Shown here one piece after another: positions 1 to 10,797 of a stretch of DNA of 43,187 nt. The position numbers were made by a program, and so were the translations under genes. The notes under the pieces were generated by a model, which saw only the letters and a program-made list of their open reading frames with translations, did not search any database and was not told the DNA's origin. The DNA comes from Verrucomicrobiota bacterium. GTDB lineage: Bacteria > Verrucomicrobiota > Verrucomicrobiia > Opitutales > Opitutaceae. The stretch is taken from positions 1-43,187 of the forward strand of contig JAUWBD010000014.1 of assembly GCA_030605125.1 (NCBI GenBank), given 5' to 3'. Position 1 is the first letter of the stretch. Every line of letters starts with the position of its first letter.

Positions 1-245
1 AACACCACCGCCAGCGCCATCATGCTCGCGAGCAGCGCGCTCTCGCGCCACACCGCGACCAGCGTGGTGAGCAGCGCGATGTTGGAGAACCACAGGAAAT
101 TGATCGGCCCGTAGTGCCACCAATACACCGGCACGAGCAGGGCGACGAATGCCGTGTAGCACCACTTCAAGGCCGGCGGCAGGAGCCCACGCCGGTCTCC
201 CGCCGACTCCTCCGACCAACCGCGCGCGTGGTGGGCACCGATCAT
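1..245 (-). CDS. Membrane protein, 5' part (gene runs off the left edge)
   Basis: Reading the minus strand from an ATG at 245 gives about 81 open codons to the window edge. The first 25 residues are polar. Residues of about 27-42 form a hydrophobic segment (WCYTAFVALLVPVYWW), followed by HYGPINFLWFSN and further hydrophobic helices (IALLTTLVAVW, ALLASMMALAVV). This looks like an integral membrane protein with aromatic-rich helices. I do not recognise a named family with certainty. No clear Shine-Dalgarno sequence precedes the ATG, so the exact start is uncertain. It is divergent from the plus-strand cupin gene. Confidence 0.6.
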   Translation of the reverse strand, partial: MIGAHHARGWSEESAGDRRGLLPPALKWCYTAFVALLVPVYWWHYGPINFLWFSNIALLTTLVAVWRESALLASMMALAVV

Positions 246-434
246 GCCGCGACATTCGTGGCGCGGTCGCGGGCCCTCAAACGCCGCGGCACGAAACCGC
301 CGGCCGCCGGGGTGTCCCTCCGGGGCGCCGGCCGGCCCGGGGTTCGGGGCGGCACCAGTGCGCTTGGCCGGGCTCCCTCGGGAGCCCGAGGTTTGCGTCC
401 GCAGATCGGTTCACCGAAGCTGCGGAGCCGCATC

Positions 435-896
435 ATGAAACCCATCTCCGGCTACCATCTCGTTCGCCCCGAGGATCTGCATTGGCGCCCGTCGAATCTG
501 ATGCGCATCCCCAACGCGGATTACCTCGAGCGCACCGGGAGCGAGAACCTCGGGGCGCGACTCTGGCGGCTGCCACCGCGCAGCGCCAACACGCTGCACA
601 AGCATGTCCGCTCGGAGGAGTTCTACTTCGTGCTCGAAGGCACCGGCCGCATGCGCGTGGGAGAGACCACGCTCACCGTGCCTCGCCATGGGGGCGTGCT
701 GGTGGGGCCGGAGGAGCTGCGCCAGGTGTTCAACGACACCGAGGACGATGTGCTCTGGCTGATCGTGGGCGCGCCGGAGGAGCTGGAGTTTCTCCAAGGC
801 TCGAAATCATCCACGGACCTTTCACGATTTTACCCGGTCGATCCGAAAAGCCTTCCGAAAGAGCTGGAAGGCACGGTCTGGCCCCCCGCGCCGTAG
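435..896 (+). CDS. Cupin-domain protein
   Basis: A 153-residue single-domain cupin. Cupin motif 1 is clear: H55-K-H57, then E61/E62, then the FYFVLEGTGRMRVG strand pair (residues 63-76). Motif 2 (about 86-100, VGPEELRQVFN) has arginine at residue 96 where a metal-binding histidine is usual, so metal binding by the standard three-His/one-Glu set may be altered. A C-terminal tail of about 40 residues ends in WPPAP. The ATG at 435 was chosen because homology to cupins starts just after it; the frame upstream is open but arginine/proline rich and not protein-like. Cupins of this size are often sugar-binding or small-molecule-binding proteins. No substrate can be inferred here. Confidence 0.8.
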   Translation: MKPISGYHLVRPEDLHWRPSNLMRIPNADYLERTGSENLGARLWRLPPRSANTLHKHVRSEEFYFVLEGTGRMRVGETTLTVPRHGGVLVGPEELRQVFNDTEDDVLWLIVGAPEELEFLQGSKSSTDLSRFYPVDPKSLPKELEGTVWPPAP

Positions 897-1034
897 CAGC
901 CGAAAGCTGGTCCCGACTGGATGAGCCCGGACGCGCCGACCGCCGCCGGGCACCGGATCAGCTCCCGCGCCGAGTCCGCTCGGGATTTGCCTTCGGGATT
1001 TCCTCGCGTCGCCGAGTCTGCCATATCCATCGCG

Positions 1035-1715
1035 ATGACGCCCCTTCGCCTGCTCCCTTTTGCGCTCCTTGCCCTGATGCCCTTTGGCACGATGCTCTCC
1101 GCCCAGGCGCCGATCCACACCGTGAAAACGCGGCAGCCGCTGGTCGCGCTGACTTTCGACGACGGTCCCCATGCCAACAACACCCCGCGCCTGATCGAGC
1201 TCTTCGCGCGTGAGAAAATTCAGGTCACCTTTTTCGAGATCGGCAAACACGTGGCTCGGCACCCCGAGCTCGTCCGCGCCCTCGCCGAGGCCGGCCACGA
1301 GATCGGCAACCACAGCAAGACGCATCCGCGGCTCGGCGATATGACGCTCGAGGAGGTGCGGGCCGAGCTGATCGAGACGCAGGCCGCGATCCGCGAGGCC
1401 ACCGGTCACGAGCCGAAGATCTTCCGCGCCCCCTTCCTCAACCACGGCCCACAGGTCTGGACTGTGCTCGGCGAGCTCGGCTTGCCCTCGATCGGCACGC
1501 GCTTGTCCACCAACGACTGGGCGACCGACGTCACCGTGGAGCAGATCGTGGAGCGCTCCAGCCGCGCCGAGGCGGGCGACATCATCCTGCTGCACACCTG
1601 GCAAAACAAGACGGTGGAGGCTCTCCCGGAGATCATCCGCAACCTGCGCGCCAAGGGCCTGCGCTTCGTCACGGTTTCCGAGCTGCTCGAGAGCGCGAAA
1701 AACGGCGGCGACTAA
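1035..1715 (+). CDS. Secreted polysaccharide deacetylase (NodB homology, CE4)
   Basis: A 226-residue protein with an N-terminal signal peptide (MTPLRLLPFALLALMPFGTMLSAQA) and one NodB domain. The CE4 motifs are visible: TFDDGP (D42, D43) for catalytic base and metal, H93-S-K-T-H97 for metal binding, RAPF at 131-134, and the LLHT motif with the catalytic-acid histidine H187. All key residues are present, so the enzyme should be active in removing N- or O-acetyl groups from an envelope or exported polysaccharide such as chitin-like polymers, peptidoglycan or xylan. The actual substrate cannot be read from the sequence. The frame is open from 921, but the signal peptide fixes the start at 1035. 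The gene follows the cupin gene on the same strand with a 138-nt gap. Confidence 0.9.
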   Translation: MTPLRLLPFALLALMPFGTMLSAQAPIHTVKTRQPLVALTFDDGPHANNTPRLIELFAREKIQVTFFEIGKHVARHPELVRALAEAGHEIGNHSKTHPRLGDMTLEEVRAELIETQAAIREATGHEPKIFRAPFLNHGPQVWTVLGELGLPSIGTRLSTNDWATDVTVEQIVERSSRAEAGDIILLHTWQNKTVEALPEIIRNLRAKGLRFVTVSELLESAKNGGD

Positions 1716-1883
1716 GGCTTGGCCGGCATCATGCAGCGTCGTAGGCGCCTATAGGCGCGTGGGAACGTCGCGACGGCCGCAATGAATTTTGCGCCTTTTT
1801 GCGGCCATCACTTGATCGATCTTCGCGTCCGCACGCCTTTGCGCTTTTTGTGGAGCCGCGCCTCAGCTCCGCGCGCTCCGCCC

Positions 1884-3179
1884 GTGCTCCAAGCCCTGCT
1901 CATCGACTACAACGGCTTCTTCGCCTCCTGCGAACAGCAGGACCGGCCGGAGCTGCGCGGGCGCCCTGTCGCCGTCACCCCCGTCGCCACCGAGCACACC
2001 TCCTGCATCGCCGCCTCCTACGACGCCAAGCGCGCCGGCGTGAAGGTCGGCACGCCCGTGCCCGAGGCGCGTCGGCTTTGCCCGGGCATCGCCATCGTCG
2101 AGTCCCGGCCCGAACTCTACCTGCACTACCACCAAAGACTTCTCGAGGCCGTCGAGACTTGCCTGCCCGACCGCGAGGTGTGGTTGATCGACGAGGTGTG
2201 GTGTCCGATCCCGCCGGGCATGCGGACGCCCGAGGCCGCGCTCGATCTCGCCCGCCGGCTGAAGCTCGCCATCGCCCGCATCGCCGGCGAGCAGCTCACC
2301 TGCTCGATCGGCATCGCGCCCAACGCCTGGCTCGCGAAGATCGCCTCCGATCTCGAGAAACCCGACGGCCTGGTGGTCTTCGAGCAGCACGATCTCCCGC
2401 AGCGCCTCTACTCGCTCAGGCTCCGCGACCTGCCGGGCGTCGGCGAAAACATGGAGCGTCGTCTCGGCGCGGCCGGCATCGCCACCGTCGAGCGCCTTTG
2501 CGCCGCGCCCGTGCATGAGCTCCGCCGCATCTGGGGCGGGGTGGAGGGCGAGCGCATGTGGCGGCGCCTCCGCGGCGAGGAGGTGCCGCTACCGCCCCGC
2601 CAGACCTCCTCCATCGGCCACGCCCAAATCCTCACCCCCGACCTGCGCAATCCCGCCGGCGCGCGCGCCACGCTCCACCGGCTCCTGCAAAAGGCCGCGC
2701 TCCGCCTCCGCCACGGCCGCCACTTCGCCGGCGGCATGCACCTCGCGCTCAAATACTCCCGCCGCGCCCGATGGAGCACCGCCGTCACCTTCGCCGACAC
2801 GCAGGATACGCTCGAGCTCATCCGCGTGCTCAATCTCCTCTGGGAACGCCGCCCCGCCGGCCGCGAGGATCATTTCTCCGTCGGCGTCACGCTCTTCGGT
2901 CTTGTGGCGGCGAGCGACCACACCGACACCTTGCCCGGCCTGCTTGAGGAGCGGCCCGGCGACACCGCCCGCCGCGCCGCGCTCAACGCCACCCTCGACC
3001 ACATCAACCGCAAGCTCGGCAAGCACTCGGTCGTCTATGGCGGCGCGCTCGGAGCCCTCGCCTACGCCCCCATCCGCATCGCCTTCCAGCGCATCCCGGA
3101 TCTCGCCCTTGAGGAAGGCGAGCCCGACGGCGAACTCTTCCCCACCTCCGACGAACTCGCCGCCGCCCGCCGCCTTTGA
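1884..3179 (+). CDS. Divergent Y-family (DinB/UmuC-like) DNA polymerase
   Basis: A 431-residue protein from a GTG at 1884; an in-frame ATG at 1782 would add 34 unlikely residues. The palm motifs of Y-family translesion polymerases are present: D8 in LLIDYNGFFASCE and the catalytic pair D103-E104 in WLIDEVWCP. A helix-hairpin-helix-like segment (LPGVGENMERRLGAAGI, about 180-196) and a C-terminal little-finger-like region follow. Steric and template-contact positions differ from standard DinB: VWCP replaces the usual AYLD after the catalytic Asp-Glu. No imuA, dnaE2 or lexA gene is adjacent, so it is not part of a visible SOS mutasome cassette. Role inferred: DNA synthesis across lesions. Confidence 0.85.
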   Translation: MLQALLIDYNGFFASCEQQDRPELRGRPVAVTPVATEHTSCIAASYDAKRAGVKVGTPVPEARRLCPGIAIVESRPELYLHYHQRLLEAVETCLPDREVWLIDEVWCPIPPGMRTPEAALDLARRLKLAIARIAGEQLTCSIGIAPNAWLAKIASDLEKPDGLVVFEQHDLPQRLYSLRLRDLPGVGENMERRLGAAGIATVERLCAAPVHELRRIWGGVEGERMWRRLRGEEVPLPPRQTSSIGHAQILTPDLRNPAGARATLHRLLQKAALRLRHGRHFAGGMHLALKYSRRARWSTAVTFADTQDTLELIRVLNLLWERRPAGREDHFSVGVTLFGLVAASDHTDTLPGLLEERPGDTARRAALNATLDHINRKLGKHSVVYGGALGALAYAPIRIAFQRIPDLALEEGEPDGELFPTSDELAAARRL

Positions 3180-3199
3180 ACGCGGTCCAAGCCAGACCA

Positions 3200-3280
3200 A
3201 CCGCGGATCACGCGGATGGGCGCAGATAATGACTGGTGAGCATCCGGCTTCTTATCCGTGATATCTGTGCGATCTGTGGT
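3200..3280. repeat. Imperfect intergenic palindrome (ATCCGTG/ATCTGTG type)
   Basis: The left arm at about 3200-3229 and the right arm at about 3252-3280 are imperfect inverted copies with a 22-nt centre. The arms contain GCGGATCACGCGGAT and ATCTGTGCGATCTGTGG. It fills most of the gap between the polymerase gene and the DUF3592-like gene. The element resembles a dispersed palindromic repeat rather than a terminator, since there is no T-tract. Confidence 0.6.
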
Positions 3281-3321
3281 CCGATTCCGGTTCCCAAAGT
3301 CCAGTTCTTCACAGCCGTCGG

Positions 3322-3327
3322 TATAAT
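3322..3327 (+). promoter_or_regulatory. Possible -10 box
   Basis: A perfect TATAAT lies 45 nt upstream of the GTG at 3373, in an otherwise GC-rich window. No good -35 hexamer is found at 16-18 nt spacing, so this is only a candidate promoter for the DUF3592-like gene. Confidence 0.3.
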
Positions 3328-3372
3328 GCTTTTTTTGTGACTTTTTGCGGCCATTGCTCTGGTTGAAACGGG

Positions 3373-3840
3373 GTGCACCCCAAACCAGGACGACATGAGA
3401 TCGAGACGTTCTGCCGGCGTTACGACAACGACCGGCTCTACCTCGCCTATGCCTGGGGCCTGCGGGGGCTCGCCGTCGTTTGCCTGCTCTTGTTTTTGCT
3501 TTGGCCGCTCGGCTGGGCGCGGAGCCGGCATTGGGAAGCGGCCAGGACGGGTCATCAGATTAGAGTCGAGGAGGATATCCGCTTTGAGTTTTTCGGGTAT
3601 CGAGTGGGCGACGAAGCTTACGCGCTGCGCGACCACTACTTCGGGGGCAATCCGCCCGCGATCTTCGGGCGACCGGACGCGGCGCGGGCGCCGGTCGTGT
3701 TTTATGATCCGGCCGATCCGGCGGCGCATGTCGTGCACCGACACCCTTCGTGGATGACGCTGTTGTTGCCGGTGCTGGCCGCAGGCGCCTGGGCCGGCGC
3801 GCGCCGATTCCGCGCGGCTGTCTCGGAAGAGATGCCGTAG
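3373..3840 (+). CDS. DUF3592-like two-TM membrane protein
   Basis: A 155-residue protein starting at GTG. It has one transmembrane helix near residues 28-47 (LRGLAVVCLLLFLLWPLGW) and a second near 126-143 (MTLLLPVLAAGAWAGARRF). About 75 extracytoplasmic residues lie between them. This segment ends in VVFYDPADPAAHVV, which matches the (V)xYDPxxP signature of DUF3592-type proteins. The function of that family is unknown. The gene is convergent with the hybrid kinase gene downstream (72-nt gap, no obvious terminator). Confidence 0.65.
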   Translation: MHPKPGRHEIETFCRRYDNDRLYLAYAWGLRGLAVVCLLLFLLWPLGWARSRHWEAARTGHQIRVEEDIRFEFFGYRVGDEAYALRDHYFGGNPPAIFGRPDAARAPVVFYDPADPAAHVVHRHPSWMTLLLPVLAAGAWAGARRFRAAVSEEMP

Positions 3841-3912
3841 AACACTGCGATAAGTCGTGTCGCCGGTTGCGCTGCGTGGCTTGACGTGGCCCGGGAGTTT
3901 TTGGCTTCGCGG

Positions 3913-6131
<2,219 letters not shown>

Positions 6132-6135
<4 letters not shown>

Positions 6136-8171
6136 GGCAGGACGGGAGAGGGGCGACGGGGGAGGGTGAGGGTGAACGAGGCGCCTTTTCCGGGGCCGTC
6201 ACTGTGGCAGCGGAGGGAGCCGCCGAGTTCCCTCGCGACACGGGCGCCGCCATGCAGGCCGAAGCCGTGGCCTTCGGGGCGGGTGGTGAAGCCGTGGGCG
6301 AAGATCCGGGCGAGGTTTTCGGGCGTGATGCCGACGCCGTTGTCGGCGACGACGATCTCGACGGCCTGGTCGCGGGCCGAGGCGCGAATGGTAATGGTTT
6401 TTTCGATACGGCCGGATTCGGCGCAGGCGAGGCCGGCGTTGCGCACGAGATTCACGAGGATCTGGAGGACCTTGTTTTTCTCGAGCTCGGCGACGATGAG
6501 CCGGGGGAAGTCGCGGACCACGCGGATGCCGTGCGGGGCGAGCTCGGCGGCGTTCATGCGGAGGGCGTCCTCGATGAGATCGGCCACGACGACGGTTTCC
6601 ACGGAGCCGGAGACCTTGGCGTGGCTTTGCTGGGCGGCGACGATGTCGCGGATGTGGCCGACGTCCTTGCGGAGGTTTTCGAGCTCGGTGAGGACGGCGG
6701 CGTGTTCGTGGGCGAGGTCGCGGCCGAGGGTGGCGAGGTAGGCGGGGATGAGGCGGCCCCGGGGATCGGAGGAGAGGAAGGCGCCGAGGTCCTCGCGGTG
6801 GTCCTCGAGGAGGGTGGAAATTCTGGCGATGCGGGTGGCGCGGGAGCGGGCGACGATGTCCGCGACGAGGGAGGCGGAGACGTTCACGCTGTTGACCACG
6901 GTGCCGACGTCGTGGAGGACGCTGGTGGCGGCCTCGGCGATGCCGGCCTGGCGGGAGGTTTCGAGGAGTTGCTGATAGACGGCGACGAGCTCGGCCTCGG
7001 CGCGTTTGCGCTCGGTGATGTCCTGGATCTGGGAGATGAAGTAGTCGGGGCGGCCGTCGTCGCGACGAACGAGGGAGACGGAGAGGAGGGCGTGGACGAG
7101 GCGGCCCCGGGGGTGAAGGTAGCGCTTCTCGAGTTGGTAGGTCTCGATCTCGCCGGCGAGCATCCGGCGCACGTGGCCGAGGTCGGACTCGAGGTCGTCG
7201 GGGTGGGTGACGTCTTGGAAGGTGAGGGCGAGAAGTTCCTCCCGCTCGCGCCCGAGAATCTGGCAGGTGGCGTGGTTGACCTTGAGCCAGCGGCCTTCCG
7301 GGGAGACGAGGGCCATGCCGATGGGGGCGTGGTCGAAGGCGCCGTCGAAGCGCTCCTCGCTCTTGCGGAGCGCGGCTTCCATTTCTCGCCGCTCGGTGAT
7401 GTCGTGGACGAGGGCGACGAGGCCGGAGACTTCGCCGGTGGAGTCGGTGACGGGGATCCGGTCGGTGCGCACCCAGATCTCGCGGCCGCCGGCGTAGGCG
7501 AGTTTTTCAACGACGCCCAGTTTCGGGCGACGGGAGCGGATGACCTCCAGGTCGTCGGCGTAATGGGCGTCGGCCTGTTGGGGAAAGAGTTCGCGGGCGG
7601 ATTTGCCCTCGATCTGGTCCGGTCGGAGGCCGGTCATTTCGGTGACGCGCTGGTTGACGCGGATGAAGCAGTTGCGCGTGTCCTTGAACCAGATCATGGC
7701 GGGCACGAGGTCGAAGAGGGTGCGGAGCTCGGCGTGGCGCAGGCGGGCGGCCTCCTCGGTTTTTATGCGCGCGGTGATATCCTGCTTGAGGGCGACGAAG
7801 TGGGTGATGGAGCCGTCGGGATCGGCGACGGGGGTGATGATCATCTCCTCGTGGTAGCGGCGGCCGCTCTTGTGGAGGTTGATGACTTCGCCTTTCCAGA
7901 TTCTGCCGCGGGTGATGGTGAGCCACATCTCCGCGTAGAACGTGGGAGGGTGGGCGAAGGATTTTTGGATTCGGGGATTTTGGCCGATCAGCTCTTCGCG
8001 GGAGTAGCCGGTGAGCTCGGTGAGGGCGCGATTGGTCCAGACGATCAGGCCGCCGCGGTCCACGATCATGACGCCGTGGGCGGCGGTCTCGAGGGCGGCG
8101 GTGAAGAGGCGTTCCAGCCCGTGGCCGGGGCTGGGCTCCGCGCGGGCCTGATTGGTCGGGTGCGGGCTCAT
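6132..8171 (-). CDS. Triple-PAS sensor histidine kinase with non-canonical H box
   Basis: A 679-residue protein without transmembrane segments. Three PAS/PAC units are visible: about 20-138 (ending [16 protein letters not shown]), 146-266 (ending [11 protein letters not shown]) and 270-394 (ending [14 protein letters not shown]). The kinase core follows. The putative phospho-acceptor is H420 in [21 protein letters not shown] rather than a standard SHELRTP box. The ATPase has an N box ([11 protein letters not shown], 573-583), DNGVGI (610-615), a GHGFGLH lid (634-640) and a C-terminal [13 protein letters not shown]. The start ATG overlaps the preceding stop by 4 nt, and its stop overlaps the next start by 4 nt, so translation is probably coupled. 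From residue 400 on it closely resembles the neighbouring CHASE8 kinase, suggesting duplication of the kinase module. The ligand or cofactor of the PAS domains is unknown. Confidence 0.92.
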
Positions 8172-10171
8172 TGGTCGGGGAGATCGCGGGCAAAGGGGAG
8201 CGTGAGGGTGAAGGTGGCGCCTTTGCCGGGGCCGTCGCTGTGACAGCCGAGGGAGCCGCCGAGCTCCTTGGCGGCGATGGCGCCGCTGTGGAGGCCGAAG
8301 CCGTGGCCGTGGCGGCGGGTGGTGAAGCCGTGCGCGAAGATGCGGGTGAGGTTTTCGGGGGAGATGCCGACGCCGTTGTCGATGACGGAAACGGCGACGC
8401 CGGACTCGCCGGTGCGGATGCGGACGACGAGGACCTTGTCCACCCGGCCGGCCTCGTCGCAGGCGTATTTGGCGTTGCGGATGAGGTTCACGAGGATCTG
8501 CAGAACCTTGTTTTTCTCGACGGTGATGACGGGGCGCCCGTCGTATTCGCGGACGATGTCCACGTCGTGCCGGGCGAGGGAGCCGGCGTTCATGCGCAGG
8601 GCGTCCTCGACGAGGTCCGGCACGGAGACCGTCTCCACCACGCCGGAGGTCTTGGCGTAGTTCTGCTGCATGGCGACGATGTCCTTGATGTGGCTGATGT
8701 TTTTGTGGAGGTCTTCCAACTCCTTGAGAATCGTGGACTGCTCCTTGGCGAGGGCGTCGGCGAGGGTGCCGAGGTAGGAGGGAATCATCGAGCCCTTGGG
8801 GTCGGAGGAGAGGAAGGCGGCGAGATCGTGGCGGTGTTGGTGAAGGAGGTCGCGGAGTTTGCCGACGTTGGGGGCCTTGGAGCGGCGGACGAGGTCGGAG
8901 ACGAGGGTGGCGGAGACGTTGACGCTGTTGAGGACGTTGCCGACGTTGTGGAGCACGCCGGTGGCGACCTCGGCCATGCCGGCCTGGCGGGAGGTCTCGA
9001 GGAGTTCGCGATGGATCTGGCGGAGCTCGGCCTCGGCGCGCTTGGTCTCGGTGATGTCGCGGAGGAAGACGCTGAAGAGGACCGTGTCGCCGATGCGGAC
9101 GGGGGAGACGGCGACCTCGACGGGGAATTCGTGTCCGTCGTGGTGGAGGGCGGTGATCTCGACCCGGCGGTCGAGGTGGGTGGCGTCGCCGGATTCGAGG
9201 TAGCGGCGGATGCGATGGCGGTAGGCCTCGCGGTCGGAGGGGGCGACCAGGGTGTCGGCGAGATCGCGGAAGAGGGCGTCCTGCGCCGACCAACCGAAGG
9301 TGGCGCAGGCCTGGCGGTTCCAGGCGGTGATGCGACCGGAGCCGTCGGCCGCGACGATGGCGTCGAAGGCGGCGTCCACGATGAGGCGGATGCGCTCTTC
9401 GCTGGCGCTGAGTTCGCGGGTGCGTTCCTCGACGCGTTTCTCGAGGTCTTTGTGGGCGGCGTGGAGCTCGGCGTCGCGGGCCTGGATGCGGGCGAGCATC
9501 TCGTTGAAGCCGTCGATCAGGCTCCCGATCTCGTCGTTCGCCTCTTTTTGGGCGCGGAGGGAGTAGTCTTTTTCGAGGGCGACGCGGCCGGCGACGTCGG
9601 CCAGCCGGGTGAGCGGGCGCGAGATGACGCGTTGCAGGCGGCGGGAGAGGAACCAGGTGACGAGCATGGCGGCGCCCATCACGAGGCTGGCGATGGCGAT
9701 GTAGCGCCAGCGGCGCTCGTGGAGCTCCCGCAGATCGGATTCGATATAGATGGAGCCGACGATTTCGTCGCCGACGAGGATGGTGTGGAAGAGGCGGAGC
9801 GAGTCGGTGTTGAACTCGGCGCGGGCTTGGGCGGGTTCCGGCCAGGGGTGGACCATCTCGGTCTTGCGCCGGTAGGTGGCGAAGACGGCGCCGGAGGTGT
9901 CGAAGACGCAGGCGCGGACGATGTGGGGCTGCGCCTCGAGGCTTTTGAGCGTCTGGGCGGCGGATTCCTGGTCGTTGAAGGAGAGGGCGGAGGAGCTGTT
10001 GAAGCCGATGATCTGGGCGGTGATCTCGAGAGCGCGGGCCATGTCGCGGCGCAGGCCGACCTGCTCGAAGGTGATGAAGGCGGCGCACGCGACCAGCAGC
10101 GCCGCGCCGCTGGTGAGCTGGCTGATGGCGATCAGCTTTCGCTGGATGGGGAGTTCGCGGAAGAAGCGCAT
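8168..10171 (-). CDS. CHASE8-HAMP-PAS transmembrane histidine kinase
   Basis: A 667-residue protein. TM1 is near residues 12-33. A periplasmic domain of about 120 residues (34-152) has the pattern of CHASE8, including LEITAQIIGFNSSSALSFND, the domain that YfiN-type diguanylate cyclases use. TM2 is near 157-175, then HAMP (176-232), a coiled coil, a PAS domain (260-375, ending FLRDITETKRAEAE) and a kinase core. The putative phospho-acceptor is H408 in AEVATGVLHNVGNVLNSVNVS. The ATPase motifs are NLIRNAKYAC (562-571), DNGVGIS (598-604) and GHGFGLH (622-628). It lies 25 nt downstream of the YfiR-like gene. This suggests that YfiR in the periplasm controls this kinase, as YfiR controls YfiN in Pseudomonas. 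That link is inference. Confidence 0.92.
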   Translation of the reverse strand: MRFFRELPIQRKLIAISQLTSGAALLVACAAFITFEQVGLRRDMARALEITAQIIGFNSSSALSFNDQESAAQTLKSLEAQPHIVRACVFDTSGAVFATYRRKTEMVHPWPEPAQARAEFNTDSLRLFHTILVGDEIVGSIYIESDLRELHERRWRYIAIASLVMGAAMLVTWFLSRRLQRVISRPLTRLADVAGRVALEKDYSLRAQKEANDEIGSLIDGFNEMLARIQARDAELHAAHKDLEKRVEERTRELSASEERIRLIVDAAFDAIVAADGSGRITAWNRQACATFGWSAQDALFRDLADTLVAPSDREAYRHRIRRYLESGDATHLDRRVEITALHHDGHEFPVEVAVSPVRIGDTVLFSVFLRDITETKRAEAELRQIHRELLETSRQAGMAEVATGVLHNVGNVLNSVNVSATLVSDLVRRSKAPNVGKLRDLLHQHRHDLAAFLSSDPKGSMIPSYLGTLADALAKEQSTILKELEDLHKNISHIKDIVAMQQNYAKTSGVVETVSVPDLVEDALRMNAGSLARHDVDIVREYDGRPVITVEKNKVLQILVNLIRNAKYACDEAGRVDKVLVVRIRTGESGVAVSVIDNGVGISPENLTRIFAHGFTTRRHGHGFGLHSGAIAAKELGGSLGCHSDGPGKGATFTLTLPFARDLPDQ

Positions 10172-10196
10172 GCGCGGATGGGGCGAGGGAGCGCGG

Positions 10197-10796
10197 TCAG
10201 GGCTCTTTGCGAATGACGGTGGCGAGCTTGAGGAGCTGACCGCTGAGCCTCAGGCCGGCGCGCTCGCCCGCGCTTTGGTTGATCTCGAAACGAATCTTGT
10301 CGGCGACGAGGGTGAAGGTGATCACGCCGCCGCGACGGGAAAACTCGGTGGATTCGCCGACGGTGAGCAGGCCGGCGAGGTGGGGAATGGAAGGGGGCAG
10401 TCGTTTTTCCTCGCCCACGGGCACGAACAAGACGTGGGCGGCGGCCATCTCCTCGACGGAGGAGACGAGGATGACACGGACCTCGCGGCCTTTGGCGGAG
10501 CGCTCCTTGGCGAGGGAGGAGAGCTCCTGCTCGATCTGGTGTTTGCCGAGGACGGCGATCAGGAGGGGGCTGGCCTCATCCTCGAAGCGATGGGCCGGCC
10601 AGTCCACGTAGCGGGTGAAGTTGTAGATGAAGGCGGCCTTGATCTGGTATTCCTTCGAGACGGAAGTCTGGGCGCCGAGCGGCGACAGGAGGCCGAGGAG
10701 CGGCAACGCGAACGTCAGCGCGAGGAGCGCGAACGAGCGTGGCAGCCGGAGGGGGTGTGCGCGGGCCGAGGGAGGGAGGTGGGCGGCGGCGCTCAT
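10197..10796 (-). CDS. yfiR: YfiR-like periplasmic protein (DUF4154)
   Basis: A 199-residue protein with an N-terminal signal segment (LPRSFALLALTFALPLLGLLSPLGAQ). The mature part begins VSKEYQIKAAFIYNFTRYVDWP and carries the other YfiR-family marks: IAVLGKHQ, GREVRVILVSS, HVLFVPVGE, LLTVGES, GGVITFTLVADKIRFEIN and the ending LRLSGQLLKLATVI. YfiR in Pseudomonas aeruginosa is a periplasmic repressor of the CHASE8-containing cyclase YfiN. Here its downstream neighbour is a CHASE8 histidine kinase. The ATG at 10796 lies 1 nt after the TonB-receptor stop, which favours this start over the upstream in-frame one at 10832. Cysteines used for disulfides in P. aeruginosa YfiR are absent. Confidence 0.9.
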   Translation of the reverse strand: MSAAAHLPPSARAHPLRLPRSFALLALTFALPLLGLLSPLGAQTSVSKEYQIKAAFIYNFTRYVDWPAHRFEDEASPLLIAVLGKHQIEQELSSLAKERSAKGREVRVILVSSVEEMAAAHVLFVPVGEEKRLPPSIPHLAGLLTVGESTEFSRRGGVITFTLVADKIRFEINQSAGERAGLRLSGQLLKLATVIRKEP

Positions 10797-10797
10797 C

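Noticed and set aside
1884-3179. An ImuA-ImuB-DnaE2 SOS mutasome
   Set aside because: No imuA or dnaE2 partner is adjacent and the catalytic acids are kept, unlike typical ImuB.
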